Assembly: GCA_037501455.1 (NCBI GenBank)
Contig: CM074863.1
Location: forward strand, 62,353,501 to 62,417,500
Source: Lantana camara
Taxonomy: Eukaryota; Streptophyta; Magnoliopsida; Lamiales; Verbenaceae
DNA: 64,000 bases
Reading direction: 5' to 3'
The position numbers and the translations under genes were made by a program. Below the pieces are notes generated by a model. The model ran no database searches. It was not told where the DNA came from and saw nothing but the letters and a program-made list of their open reading frames with translations. Positions 12,501 to 24,595 of this stretch are shown in pieces (position 1 is the first letter of the stretch; each line of letters opens with the position of its first letter).

Positions 12501-13501
12501 CCGGCCGATTCTCGAGTCGGGGCCAACGCCATCCGCTACGTTCCATTATTCTGAACAACTTCCGTCAAGGAACCACCACCAAAACAGGCCGGAAAAAGGA
12601 CCCAAACCGCCACCAAAAGTCCGCCGCTGCGTCACCGCCGGTTTCCGCCACCTACGGTCACCGGTTGCTTGATTTGAGGTCGCAAATGGACTCAGGAGGT
12701 CAAAATAGGTCGAATAGGGTCAAGCTCCGCCCGCGAAACTCGTCGGAGAACAGCGGAGCCGCCGTGCTACAGTGTCGGGCATCTACCACCACCACTTCGG
12801 GCGGCGCGTGCGGCCCAACCCCGGCCCGGATGGCCGCGCCGCTAATGCTGGTCGATGCGCCAGGATCTCCTTCAACTGTGTAGGAGGCGCGTGTCGCCGG
12901 AAGTCCGCCGCGAAAGGGCGGCGAAGCCGCGGTCCGCCACCACCCTCCGCACGCGATTGAAAATCGGCGATATCTCCGCCGTCGTTCGTCGGTTGGTCAA
13001 GATCTTGGTACGGTTGTGACCGCGTCGTCGAGCTCGTCAAAAAGCACTAGTGGTTCGTCGAAATCCGTCGAGAAACGAGCAAGTTTCGATTGTGTGTGAA
13101 AACACACCTTCGAGTGTGTGTGTACAGTTTTAGATCGAGGGAGAAAGAGAGAGGAAGCTGGAGCTGAGGTTCTGGCACGCAAAACGAGGATCCGGGGTAT
13201 ATATCTCGGGTCCTCGTACGCAAAACGATCGGAAGAACGGCTAACGAAGTCAGAATGGGGCAAACTTAGAGTCTACGGACTCGTCTCGATGCCCCGAACG
13301 CAAAAGAGGGGTCAAAGAGGTCGAACTCTCGACCGAACGAGAAATGGCCGAATAACCCCTAAAAAGAGAAAATTACAAACAGGCCCCTAAACTCTAAAAG
13401 AGTTCAAAATAGGGCCAGGCAAAACACAAAATAATATAATTAAACACATAATAAAGTTGGAATGTGGCGTACCTTATACGTCGGACGAGCGGGGTGTTAC
13501 A
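9592..13501 (-). repeat. Right (5') LTR of element A
   Basis: It is nearly identical to 3117-7031. It has the same GC-rich leader (about 12100-13370), donor-like GTGAGT (12107) and acceptor TTGCAG (10093), with scattered substitutions and small indels. It would supply the promoter, but no TATA box or start site can be assigned with confidence. Confidence 0.93.
10093..12107 (-). other. Putative LTR intron, right LTR of A
   Basis: Same donor (GTGAGT) and acceptor (TTCTTGCAG) as in the left LTR. In this 5' LTR the intron would lie in the leader of the genomic transcript, upstream of the primer site. Confidence 0.5.
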
Positions 13502-13506
13502 TACAC

Positions 13507-13884
13507 ATTGTTCATTCTAATTCAAATCAACTTTTAAGAGAGCTAAAATATCCAAACCCCTTTTGGATAATTTTATACTTTATTTATAAATAAATAAATA
13601 ACTTTTTTTTATCTAATTAATTAATTCATAATTAATTAAATAGATTATTTTTCTCCAAAATAAGACTTTCTTTTTAATTCAAAAATTAAACCAAAGTCTA
13701 TTAAATAATTAACACATTAATTATTTAATCACATATACATATATATGCACGTGTGACACACGTGTCCGCAAGGACACGTGTCACTCACGTGACCCACACT
13801 TGAGATTCACACGTGTGGAACCCTCTTTGCTCGATTAACTCGTTTAATCATTTCAAAGCCTCAACTCATGTAACCAAGTTGTTG
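13507..13884. other. AT-rich relic, probably Copia LTR
   Basis: AT-rich DNA with runs of AATTAATTA and a set of CACGTG-containing words (ACGTGTGACACACGTGTCC, CACGTGTCACTCACGTGACC) near 13746-13805. It lies between truncated LTR Y and the start of D. Style and CACGTG content resemble the Copia LTR at 38742, so it may continue the LTR begun at 801. No reading frame of interest. Confidence 0.35.
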
Positions 13885-14470
13885 TGTAACATCCCGCTCG
13901 CTCGCCCGTACAGGTACGCCACTTCGAGATTTTTATATGCGCATTTAAATTAATTTAATTATGCAAATACGTGTTATTTGAATGATTATGTGATTATTTG
14001 AATTTATTTGAATTAATTTATATATTTATAAAATTGAATATTTAAACGTTTTTAAGTTTTTAAACTTGTTTTTAATTCGTTTGAGTTTCAACTCGTTTCG
14101 AAATTTCGTGAAAATTTGATATGCGTGAATTATACGTGTTATGAATTCATTTACATGCTCGTTTTAGTTTTTCGGACTTGTTTGATATGGTAACGCACCA
14201 TATTTTATTTGTTGGGGACTCGAGGGCCTAACTAGTTTTAGCGCGCCTCGTGTTCCGAAATTTATATCTTGAGCTCGGGAATTCGGATTCAAATTACGGA
14301 AGTGACGCCGGACTCGTAACGAAGATTGGGAACTAAGGAATCTAGCGTTGTATTTTTCTAAGCCCGTTTGATCCTCCGAATTTTGCCCGAAACGTGATTC
14401 TCGCGCAGATTTACCACCCTTTACCGTTTTGCCCGTAATTTATTCGTTTTAACTCCGTTTGACCCGATTC
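13885..14470 (+). repeat. 5' LTR of D, part 1
   Basis: First 586 bp of the D LTR, nearly identical to 30435-31015. Its U3 palindrome is damaged (GGAATTCG-GATT-CAAATTAC, 14278-14297) while the copy in the other LTR is intact. It is interrupted at GATTC by the Copia solo LTR. Confidence 0.9.
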
Positions 14471-16280
14471 TGTTGGAATTCGTCAACCCTAACGCAGCGG
14501 AAGTTAAAATTTTTAGGGATTATAAAAAACCATTTTATCGGAATTCCAAACAAGATCAGTCTTTGATTCAAGATTCACGATTTAAACAAAGGAAGAATCA
14601 AATACCTTTTTTGCTTCCGGTTGATGACGATGATGTGAAGGTTTTCCAAAACCTATCCGGTTCTCTTCTATTCGATCTTCTTCCAAGAATCCCACGCGGA
14701 ATTCCTCTAAGGTAGTCCACGACTCGTAATTGAATAACTAATCAATTAGCACACTAGAACACTAATTAGATATTGATTATCTAATAGTATTCTCAATACT
14801 GTATTGAGAAAAGAGAGAGAAGAGAGACTTGGAGAGAAAGTAGAAAAGAAGAAAACAACGATATTTGATTTCTCTCCCTTATCTTTCTTAAATACTTAGC
14901 CCTAGGTCAAAAACCCTATGGGCCAATCTTGGGCTTATATTTAATTACTACTTAATTAAATTAAAAACCCAATATTGATTTTAATTAGTGGGCTTAATTT
15001 AATTACATTAATTAAATCACAAGTCCAATATCTAATTAAATTTTTGGACTTAAAAATCAATTACTCCTAATTAAATTTCAAGTCCAATTAATTTAAATAC
15101 ACTTATTTAAATTAATGTTAACTCTTTAACATCTATTCTCAATAGCTTAACTGTAACGCCCCGAATTTCAGACAGTCAGGTACGCTCGACACGTGTGAGT
15201 TTCGAGCGCTAGGATTCTATTTTATTATTTTTTTTTATTCAATTTATACGTGTTATATTAATTTTATAAATTGTGTTCCAACATGATTACGTGAAAATAT
15301 ATGAAATGTATGCCAACTTGGGAATTATGTTACATATGGAATTTAATTGTTACATGAATTAATTGTCCAATTTGTATTACTTGCTTAATTGTCCTTAATA
15401 TCTCATCTCCTTTTCTTTGAGGATTTAATTGCATGAAAACATTATTTATAAGAATTATGTGAATACATATCATCGAAATATTATTTCATGACACGGAAAA
15501 ATATTTATTACGAAAAACCGTTACCGAGAGTGTTTTAATTACCGAATTGTCCCTATGCATTCATTTCTTTAAATTTAGGGACTCAATTGCATAGCTTTGC
15601 AAGGACTTAATTGAGCATATTTCAAATCGTTGCTTACTTGATTGCATGATTTCATAAAAGAAAGGATCAAATTGCAATTTGAACATTTCACCAAAATAAA
15701 CGATGGTGAATCACGTAATATGGTTTCCATATGCTTCATTGATCTCATTTCAATCCAAAACCTTCCACATACTTGCTCCTTTGCTCTCGGTTTCATCAAG
15801 GAAGAAAAGGGAAGAGATTTTCATCCTTTACCTCAAGAATTTCCAAGAAATATTCCAAGAATTGAAGCTTGATCATCATCTTCATCCATTTCCTCCATTT
15901 CTTTCATTTCAAGGTTGGTAATTGCATGAATTCATGATCTTGATCATATTTGAAGTAGTTAGGGTTTATGAATTTATGAATTTGTGGATTAGAGATTAAT
16001 TGAAGCATGAATATATGATTATATCTTGATTTAGAGCAAGAATCCTTGCCAAAATTTAAGAGTTTGTAAAGATTGATGCATGAACTTGAAAGCTTGAATT
16101 GTTGATGATTTTTCATGAATTATGTGTTTAAATGATATATTATATCATATCTTGAGTATGTATGCATGTATATTACCTGAAATCATTGCATTTGTTGATC
16201 AAACTTGGAGTTTTGGGTGTTTGGTTGTTGTTGCCGTAGCCATGCTCTGTTTTCTACTCTGTTTTTCTCCAGAATTTGAA

Positions 16281-16426
16281 GGTCGCGCCCGCGACCAAAA
16301 ATATGCATAAAACTGGTCGCGCCCACGACCCCATTTTGGCTAACTTTCGACTTTTGGAAAATCGGATGAAAATTTTGGAAAAATACCACAACCATTTTGT
16401 GAAGGATTTTGGTCGCGTCCGCGACC
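16281..16426 (+). repeat. Palindrome cluster, 5' LTR of B
   Basis: Three copies: GGTCGCG-CC-CGCGACC (16281-16296), GGTCGCG-CC-CACGACC (16315-16330) and GGTCGCG-TC-CGCGACC (16411-16426). This palindrome differs from those of all other LTR families in the window. Its CpG-rich arms are notable in AT-rich surroundings. Confidence 0.78.
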
Positions 16427-17107
16427 CCCGCCAGAAACTGCATTTTGTCCAACTTCGAACCAATGCCATTTTCACCTCGGTTTGAATTAGAAAACGTGCC
16501 ATATAGCGTTGGAAAGGTCTTTGTGTCTAATTTCATATCCAATAAACAAAACTCAATTCGCACTTCTTGAATTTAAGATATTCCAGTTTTCCCTCAACAT
16601 GTACATTTTCTAAAATTATCCGTTTTTGCCAAACTTCACCAAAACCTCTACTATTGCATTCCTTTCACTCTCTTAGCTCCCATATGTGAATTATATGATT
16701 GATTACAGGCCAAAACGTGATATTTAGATGCTACATTGTTTATTGCGCGATGTCTCATACTTGATCACGCCGTGCGTCTTATATGAAGTAATATTCCTGA
16801 ATTAAGGTCTCATGCACGTTCATTGTCCCGTTTCTTATCCAGTTAGTCTCCAGGGCGGAGATTGTCGAGCATGAGCACGTTCACGCATTCACGAGTCGTG
16901 TGTTGCCTGTCAGGTGAGGTTTAATTTCTAGTTATATAGAACCCGTATAACCTTTATGTGATTTTTGGCCAAAGGTATTTATATTATAATTTAATGAAAG
17001 CACTTATCATTTCAAGTTATGTTATTGTTCATGAATCAAGCAAGTAGGTTATGTTAGTGTGCATGAATCAAGCAAGTCATGTCATAAAAGACCTGTCTTG
17101 TGAAGCG

Positions 17108-17396
17108 TTCTCCTGCCCAGGTCCTCCTTAGTGAGGGCGCTGGCTGGTCTTCGGGCTGGTGGTTGTCCGTCCAACCACAGGAATAACAATGCCCTATCTA
17201 GTAAATGTGTTCTCCTGGCCAGGTCCTCCCTAGTGAGGGTGTTGGGCTGGTCTTCGGGCTGGTGGTTGTCCGTCCAATCACAGGAAGAACAAGTCCATCG
17301 TGTACATGTGTTCTCCTGGCCAGGTTCTCCTTGGTGAGGGCGCTGGGCTGGTCTTAGAGCTAGTGGTTGTCCGTCCAACCACAGGAGGAACAAAAC
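17108..17396 (+). repeat. Three 101-bp tandem repeats, 5' LTR of B
   Basis: Units start at 17108, 17210 and 17311 with TTCTCCTG and hold GTGAGGG, GGGCTGGTCTT and GTGGTTGTCCG before CCAACCACAGGA. They are GC-rich compared with their surroundings and lie inside the putative intron. The other LTR has the same three units at 23518-23807. Confidence 0.85.
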
Positions 17397-18190
17397 CTTA
17401 TCATGAGCTGAAAGAGACTGGGGATGAATCCGCCACCGCGGATTGCCCTCGGGTTATTGCATGATTTCCATTCCATGAACGTGCTATATGATTACACATG
17501 CACGATTGCACGATAACTGAATTGCATGATCACTTATTGTTTAATAATCAAGCAAGCATGTTCATGTACAGTTGGAGTTCGCCATGTATTGATTGCATGA
17601 AAAGGAACAAAGTGTTTAATATGGATAGTTGTATTCTCGGGCAAAGTTATATTATAGTTGAACTCATATATTTATCTTTTATAAATCTTTACCCGAGAAT
17701 ATAACTTGCATGTTATCTGCGCTAATATGTAGGTAAACCCCTCACTCGGTCTTCACAGACTGACGCCTCCACCTTTCAGGTTATTGCAGGTGCACGCTAG
17801 GCGGGAAGTGAGTCGAGTCCAGTCTTTGTAATCGAGTCAAGCACGGTGCATGATATTCACTTATCTATTTTCTTGTTCCAGGAATTACGTTTAATGTTAA
17901 TTGTTTTATATTTAGAGGTGATAATGTATTGATATGGAAGGCTAGAACATAGTTTAATTGGTAAACGAGAAATGTCATGATTTGATAGATGGAAATATTT
18001 GATGGAAACTAGTTTATGCTTCCGCTTTATTTTGTTGCATGTATAAGTAATCCCGCCTAGCTTGTCGTGTATTGCATTGTCACCCGTTCGCTATAGGTTG
18101 GTTCATGTACGGATTGGCCGTTTCGTATGTGGATGACCTATAGTGCGGGGGTGTGGCACCTCCACGTGTTAAGGGGTGCTACATCTAAGG

Positions 18191-18203
18191 TGGTATCAGA
18201 GCC
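18191..18203 (+). other. Primer-binding site (tRNA-iMet), element B
   Basis: TGGTATCAGAGCC, seven bases after the LTR end, is a full 13-base complement to the 3' end of plant initiator tRNA-Met. Confidence 0.92.
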
Positions 18204-18224
18204 CGGTTGCAAAACCGAGGTTCT
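18198..18224 (+). other. Primer-site hairpin, element B
   Basis: AGAGCC of the primer site pairs with GGTTCT, and CGGTT with AACCG, around a GCAA loop, with one bulged A. GCAA is a GNRA-type tetraloop. D and E keep the same loop with co-varying arms. Confidence 0.6.
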
Positions 18225-18547
18225 AGTGTCGTGTCGAGTCAAGTCTAGGTCGTACGACATAGGAATTATTTGATGATTTGAGGGTCTTGCATACTATTTG
18301 AAATTTCTGATCTATTTGAACTTCTTGGAATACTTGGATTGTGTGATAATTTCAGCATCACATTGCTTCTTGTCCATAGTTGCCAATTAGATGATCTTGA
18401 ATTGCTTGAAATCTATGTGAACAACGTGTTTTGTTCGAACAATTATTAATTATTTGTTGCATGTTATATTAAATTCTCATTATTGGCATCAACTATGTGA
18501 CAATTATATGACATGAGCACGTCTTACCCACACGCATTTATTTTCAA

Positions 18548-19110
18548 AGTAAGTTGTGAGTGACAGGTTATGGAAACGGTATCAAACCACGACCATTTGT
18601 TCGGCAATTCCAGTTTGCTATAAAACACCCTCCAACTTTGGAACAGATAAGAAAGCGTGCCGGAAAGTTCATAAAAGGATTCGGGAGTCAATATTCTTTC
18701 TATTGGGGTTGAAGATTAAAGTGATGGGATCCGGAAGAGAAAAATTAAGATTGGGAACCATTTACAAGACTCGAGAGGTTGGAAAATCGACGATGCTTAG
18801 GCCAGGAATTCTTGTAACAAGAAGGAGGTATTCTCGAAGAGTTGACAAGAAAGCGAAAAAAAGAAAAATTCCAATTAGGATATGGTTGAATTGGAAGATA
18901 TGGAGCAACAAATGGAAACTATAAAGAGGAGTTGAGTTCAAGGAAACCTAAAATTGAGTCCGGGAAAGGTATAAGGCAAGGTCAGAGAAATTGGAAATTT
19001 AGAAGATCGTAGGGAAACCAAGAACTCATCAACCATTCGAGACAAGGTTATATTACAACAATCAAGGAAAGGTGCCGAGATGAAATTTCCCCTACCACGG
19101 TGATAGGTTC
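18548..19110 (+). pseudogene. Probable decayed gag, element B
   Basis: After an acceptor-like GTGACAG (about 18562) comes sequence matching E at the same place (ATCAAACCACGACCA in both), and later an ATGGAGCAA-C-AAATGGAAA stretch also seen in E. The only long frame (18556-18924, 122 codons) is basic and not clearly gag. Another frame has KHPPTLEQI-like residues where gag often has a PPTF motif. I infer a gag relic from position and from similarity to E and D, not from a clear domain match. No zinc knuckle survives. Confidence 0.4.
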
Positions 19111-21010
19111 TTCAATGCATTCATAAACACGTGCTTCACATTTACTAATTAATTGTTCTCATTTATAAATGTTGTTCTAATTGTATTTGAAATTTCCTAC
19201 TTGATGCCTTGAGTACATGTTCAAATTATTTATGTTATTTACATTTGTTTATTTATAAGTATATCTTTAAAGTGAAATAATTGTCCCAACCTGATACATT
19301 TAAAAATTGATGGTAGGTATACTAATTACATGGACACTTTAACCATCATGCATTATTTAGTGTTTGTTGTTAATAGGCTCTTCCTATGCTCTGCACAATT
19401 CTTGCTCCTATTCTTACCAACTTGAATTTAAAGAAAAGATTGTTGAATCACCGGGTATCATGTTTGTAATGGGGTTATCCGATTCTAATTTAGCAATGCT
19501 TTGGGACTGTGAGAATTTATTGATCCAGGATTTAGTAGGAGCAGGGGGATGAAATAAATATTGGAAAAATTTTGGAAACTGGGAAATGATGATAAGTTTA
19601 AGCAGATAAAGATTCAGTTGGCTCTTCAACCTTCAGAAATTAATCAGTATTCCGGAGATGCAACGGAAGTAAAAGAATGAACTTTTCTTGCTTCAGATTA
19701 TGGTGATGATCTTGTAAATGTCGACTCTCTGGAAAGAATTAGGTGATTGCAGGATGTTGGAGATTTTAGTATCAGATTAAAGGGGTGACAGTTGGTGAGC
19801 TTCAAGTTGGGCATGTCATTAACAGAAAGTATTAGAAAGAACCATCAATTAAAATCGTGATTGACAGCAAGTAGGACGAGAAAAGATTACGGGATTGGAA
19901 CCAGTAGAGAAGCTTGCAAGTAGGAAAGGACAGAATTAATTTGAGGAATTAGAAAATTTCTATTTTCTTAAGGGGGATAGCCGGTCTGGGAATAAATTTA
20001 AATCGGAAGCTGGACAGTATTTGGGAGAGTTGGAAATTTAAGTAAACCGATTCTTCTTGGAAACCTCTATCAGAACCATGTGAAAGAAGTTTTCAATAAT
20101 TTAAACTTCTTCCCTCCTACACAAAGAAAAGTCCTATCATCGACAGTACTTTGTTCTATTACCGTTTTCAAGAATGTGGGTACACCGTCTGCAGTTCTTG
20201 GATAGTCTCAGGATATCAATTGACTCAGTAAATAGGAAATGGATTCAATTTGGATAATGCTTGGAATCAAACTCAAGTTTTAGTAAGTTAACTTCGACAA
20301 GAGTTTTCTTACGAAGTTGTTACTTATACCCTAGAGATGCCTGTGAATGCACACCGCCCTTTTTATCCGTACTGTTGGCGTCGTTTCATGAATATACCAG
20401 TTGCCGTGAACATGTTTGAGAGCATTAAAGCCAATCGATCGTTCCTTCCAAGGTCTTTTGCCGAGTTGTTGAGTATGTTATCGGTTTCAGGGATCAAATG
20501 AAAGATGTTCCATTAAGACTTGAGTTCTTCAGTGCTATGTCAGTGTGCTTACTAAATTACTCTCACGGGATGACAACTTTGATTCTTTTACGTATTAAAT
20601 ATCCGCCATGGTTTTAACCAAGGGAATAGGAACTCAAATTTCGGATTTCAAATAAGAAGTTACGATCTTTGCTTCGGGAAAAATGTTTTACTTTGATTAC
20701 GAAAGGTTGAGGAGATGGGGAATATACAACCACTCCATGACCAGAAACTCAGAGTTACTTTCAATTTCAAAATTAGAAAATGAATGTGGGAATCGGCCTA
20801 AGAATGGTTCAACCGGCAAATCTAGAATTAACACGGGTCTGAAGATGTGATGGTTAGTGATGATTTACGGATTATGTTAGAGATAGCACAAGGGCAGAGA
20901 TGATTATCAAGAATGGGAACTTTGAACCATAGTGGTACAAAACAAGAAGAAACCTCAACTAAAGAAACAAGTATTCCCCTGAATTGCTACAATGCAGGAA
21001 CTTCAACACT
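19111..21010 (+). other. Unrecognised eroded core, element B
   Basis: It starts with a copy of the protease-start module (GTGATAGGTTCTTC...CATTCAT, about 19100-19140), followed about 0.25 kb later by TTAATAG|GCTCTTCC, which looks like an intron acceptor. The rest is stop-ridden in all frames. A weak stretch near 20080-20105 (NHVKEVFNNL in one frame) could be an RT fragment, but I would not rely on it. A second copy of the module lies at about 21013-21055. Confidence 0.35.
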
Positions 21011-21227
21011 CGGTGAACGGTACACCCAATCATGCATACCACGTGCATCATTATTTTATTATCATTTGTTATTATTATTTGTTATTTTCATATGTGATTC
21101 CTTGCTTATTATTATTAATTGTTTCATATGAGCAATAAGCTGCACGAATGATAATTTTTACATGCTCCTTATGTGTGAATTGTAAATAATTGTCTAAGTG
21201 CTCGCTTGAATTTTATTTCGTGTGCGT

Positions 21228-21331
21228 GAGAGACGGGGATTCTCTCAGGGTTGTTAAGAGACGGGGTTCTCTTCTTACCTGTTCGAGAAACGGGGTTTTC
21301 TTGTTAATTGTTGGAGAGACAGGGCACTCTC
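21228..21331 (+). repeat. Hairpin array, element B
   Basis: Four units of the type GAGAGACGGGG-TTCTCTC: 21228-21246, then AGAGACGGGGTTCTCT, GAGAAACGGGGTTTTCT and GAGAGACAGGGCACTCTC. In the third unit both arms have changed (GAGAAA/TTTTCT) and still pair. Same place and type as in A and E. Confidence 0.7.
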
Positions 21332-21524
21332 AATATTTCAACTACTTGTCAACTTGTTCTAGTGGGAGATTAGATTTTCGTTCAAGTGTTTAGGCTCCGG
21401 AAAGTTGAGGGTCGTGATTTCACACATTGGAAGACCTCTTTCGAACTAATCCCTAACGGGGAGTAGCTAACCCGCGTGGGATGAAAACGTAAGAGCCACT
21501 TAAATTTCAAGAATTCAGGACATG

Positions 21525-21542
21525 GAATCCGAGGACGGATTC
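21525..21542 (+). other. Pre-PPT hairpin, element B
   Basis: GAATCCG-AGGA-CGGATTC: perfect 7-bp arms around AGGA. Arms differ from element A at most positions, loop identical. Confidence 0.65.
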
Positions 21543-21544
21543 TC

Positions 21545-21560
21545 TTAAGGGGGAGAGAAT
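21545..21560 (+). other. Polypurine tract of element B
   Basis: TTAAGGGGGAGAGAAT lies directly before the LTR start at 21561. Confidence 0.85.
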
Positions 21561-24500
21561 TGTAACGCCCCGAATTTCAGACAATCAGGTACGCTTGGCA
21601 CGTGTGAGTTTCGAGCGTTAGGATTCTATTTTATTATTTTTATTTATTCAATTTATGCGTGTTATATTAATTTTATAAATTGTGTTCCAACAAGATTACG
21701 TGAAAATATATGAAATGTATGCCAACTTGGGAATTATGTTACATATGGAATTTAATTGTTACATGAATTAATTGTCCAATTTGTATTACTTGCTTAATTG
21801 TCCTTAATTGCTCATCTCCTTTTCTTTGAGGATTTAATTGCATGAAAACATTATTTATATGAATTATGTGAATACATATCATCGAAATATTATTTCATGA
21901 CACAGAAAAATATTTATTACGAAAAACCGTTACCGAGAGTGTTTTAATTACCAAATTGTCCCTAAGCATTAATTTCTTTAAATTTAGGGACTCAATTGCA
22001 TAGCTTTGCAAGGACTTAATTGAGCATATTTCAAATCGTTGCATACTTGATTGCATGAGTTCATAAAAGAAAGGGTCAAATTGCAATGTGAACATTTCAC
22101 CAAAATCAAGGATGGTGAATCACGTAATATGGTTTCCATATGCTTCCTTGATCTTATTTCAATCCAAAACCTTCCACATACTTGCTCCTTTGCTCTCGGT
22201 TTCATCAAGGAAGAAAAGGGAAGAGATTTTCATCCTTTACCTCAATAATTTCCAAGAAATATTCCAAGAATTGAAGCTTGATCATCATCTTAATCCATTT
22301 CCTCCATTTCTTTCATTTCAAGGTTGGTAATTGCATGAATTCATGATCTTGATCATATTTGAAGTAGTTAGGGTTTATGAATTTATGAATTTGTGGATTA
22401 GAGATTAATTGAAGCATGAATATATGATTATATCTTGATTTAGAGCAAGAATCCTTGCCAAAATTTAAGAGTTTGTAAAGATTGATGCATGAACTTGAAA
22501 GCTTGAATTGTTGATGATTTTTCATGAATTATGTGTTTAAATGATATATTATATCATATCTTGAGTATGTATGCATGTATATTACCTGAAATCATTGCAT
22601 TTGTTGATCAAACTTGGAGTTTTGGGTGTTTGGTTGTTGTTGCCGTAGCCATGCTCTGTTTTCTGCTCAGTTTTTCTCCAGAATTTGAAGGTCGCGCCCG
22701 CGACCAAAAATATGCATAAAACAGGTCGCGCCCGTGACCCCATTTTGGCCAACTTTCGAGTTTTGGAAAATTGGATGAAAATTTCGGAAAAATACCGCGA
22801 CCATTTTGTGAAGGATTTTGGTCGCGTCCGCGACCCCCGCCAGAAACTGCATTTTGTCCAACTTCGAACCAACGCCATATTCACCTCGGTTTGAATTAGA
22901 AAACTGCCATATAGCATTGGAAAGGTCTTTGTGTCTAGTCTCATATCCAATAAACAAAACTCAATTTGCACTTCTAGAATTAAAGATATTCCAGTTTTCC
23001 CTCAACATGTACATTTTTCTAAAATTGTCCGTTTTTGCCAAACTTCACCAAAACCTCTACTATTGCGTTCCTTTCACTCTCTTAGCTCCCATATGTGAAT
23101 TATATTATTGATTACAGGCGAAAACGTGATATTTAGATGCTACATTGTTTATCGCGCGATGTCTCGTACTTGATCACGCGGTGCGTCTTATATGAAGTAA
23201 TATTCCTGAATTGAGGTATCATGCACGTACATTGTCCCGTTTCTTGTCCAGTTATTCTCCAGGGCGGAGATTGTCGAGCATGAGCACGTTCACGCATTCA
23301 CGAGTCGTGTGTCGCCTGTCAGGTGAGGTTTAATTTCTAGTTATATAGAACCCGTATAACCTTTACGTGATTTTTGGCCAAAGGTATTTATATTATAATT
23401 TCATGAAAGCACTTATCCTTTCAAGTTATGTTATTGTTCATGAATCAAGCAAGTAGGTTATGTTAGTGTGCTTGAATCAAGCAAGTCATGTCATAAAAGC
23501 CCTGTCGTGTGAATGCGTTCTCCTGGCTAGGTCCTCCTTAGTGAGGGCGCTGGGCTGGTCTTCGGGCTGGTGGTTGTCCGTCCAACCACAGGAAGAACAA
23601 TGCCCTATCTAGTAAATGTGTTCTCCAGGCCAGGTCCTCCCTAGTGAGGGTGCTGGGCTGGTCTTCGGGCTGGTGGTTGTCCGTCCAATCACAGGAAGAA
23701 CAAGCCCATCGTGTACATGTGTTCTCCTGGCCAGGTTCTCCTTGGTGAGGGCGCTGGGCTGGTCTTAGAGCTAGTGGTTGTCCGCCCAACCACAGGAGGA
23801 ACAAAACCTTATCATGAGCCGAAAGAGACTGGGGATGAATCCGGCACCACGGATTGCCCTCGGGTTATTGCATGATTTCCATTCCATGAACGTGTTATAT
23901 GATTACACATGCACGATTGCACGATAACTGAATTGCATGATCACTTATTGTTTAATAATCAAGAAAGCATGTTCATGTACAGTTGGAGTTCGCCATGTAT
24001 TGATTGCATGAAAAGGAACAAAGTGTTTAATATGGATAGTTATATTCTCGGGCGAAGCTATATTATAGTTGAACTCATATATTTATCTTTTATAAATCTT
24101 TACGCGAGAATATAACTTGCATGTTATCTGCGCTAATATGTAAGTAAACCCCTCACTCGGTCTTCACAGACTGACGCTTCCACCTTTCAGGTTATTGCAG
24201 GTGCAAGCTAGGCGGGAAGTGAGTCGAGTCCAGTCTTTGTAATCGAGTCAAGCACGGTGCATGATATTCACTTGTCTATTTTCTTGTTCTAGGAATTACG
24301 TTTAATGTTAATTGTTTTATATTTGGAGGTGATAATGTATTGATATGTAAGGCTAGAACATATTTTAGTAGGTAAACGAGAAATGTCATGATTTGATAGA
24401 TGGAAATATTTGATGGAAACCATTTTATGCTTCCGCTTTATTTTGTTGCATGTATAAGTAATCCCGCCTAGCTTGTCATGCATTGCATTGTCACCCGTTC

Positions 24501-24595
24501 GCTATAGGTTGGTTCATGTATGGATTGGCCGTTTCGAATGTGGATTGACCTATAGTGTGGGGGTGTGGCACCTCCACGTGTTAAGGGGTGCTACA
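21561..24595 (+). repeat. 3' LTR of element B
   Basis: 3035 bp, matching 15152-18183 with a few substitutions per hundred bases and small indels. It carries the palindromes at 22690-22705, 22724-22739 and 22820-22835, the 101-bp repeats at 23518-23807, and the putative intron 22323-24200. Confidence 0.93.
22690..22835 (+). repeat. Palindrome cluster, 3' LTR of B
   Basis: GGTCGCG-CC-CGCGACC, GGTCGCG-CC-CGTGACC and GGTCGCG-TC-CGCGACC. The middle copy differs at one base from its partner in the 5' LTR (CGTGACC against CACGACC). Confidence 0.78.

Larger units (their letters stand above)
3117..13501 (-). mobile_element. Complete non-autonomous LTR element A
   Basis: Two direct LTRs (3117-7031 and 9592-13501) flank a 2.56-kb core, with a perfect 5-bp target duplication TACAC (3112-3116 and 13502-13506). 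The primer site next to the right LTR and the polypurine tract next to the left LTR put the element on the minus strand. The core has no recognisable gag or pol. Very long LTRs with a non-coding core match the class called large retrotransposon derivatives (LARD), which need proteins from another element. The LTRs differ by only a few bases per hundred in the stretches compared, so the insertion is fairly young. Confidence 0.95.
15914..17789 (+). other. Putative LTR intron, 5' LTR of B
   Basis: The acceptor ATTGCAG with the downstream GCTAGGCGG block is clear and shared with other families. The donor CAAG|GTTGGTAATT is weaker than in the other elements; a second GT four bases on (GTAATT) is possible. 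Confidence 0.4.
15152..18183 (+). repeat. 5' LTR of element B
   Basis: 3032 bp, TGTAACGCCCCG to GGGGTGCTACA. From the 5' end it holds a GTCAGGTACGCTCG early motif, a possible donor CAAG|GTTGGT (15914), a palindrome cluster (16281-16426), a block shared with E and F (about 16441-16600), three 101-bp repeats (17108-17396), and the acceptor block ATTGCAG|GTGCACGCTAGGCGG (17789). The small frames on both strands are side products of this non-coding DNA. Confidence 0.93.
15152..24595 (+). mobile_element. Complete LTR element B
   Basis: Two LTRs (15152-18183 and 21561-24595) flank a 3.4-kb core with perfect target duplication TTAAC (15147-15151 and 24596-24600). Primer site, primer-site hairpin, hairpin array, pre-PPT hairpin and polypurine tract are all in place. 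The core holds at most a badly decayed gag, so B is non-autonomous. It sits inside a Copia LTR that sits inside D, so it is the youngest of the three. Confidence 0.95.

Noticed and set aside
17108..17396. Possible CRISPR-like array (regular GC-rich repeats)
   Set aside because: Only three long tandem units without unique spacers, inside a plant LTR.
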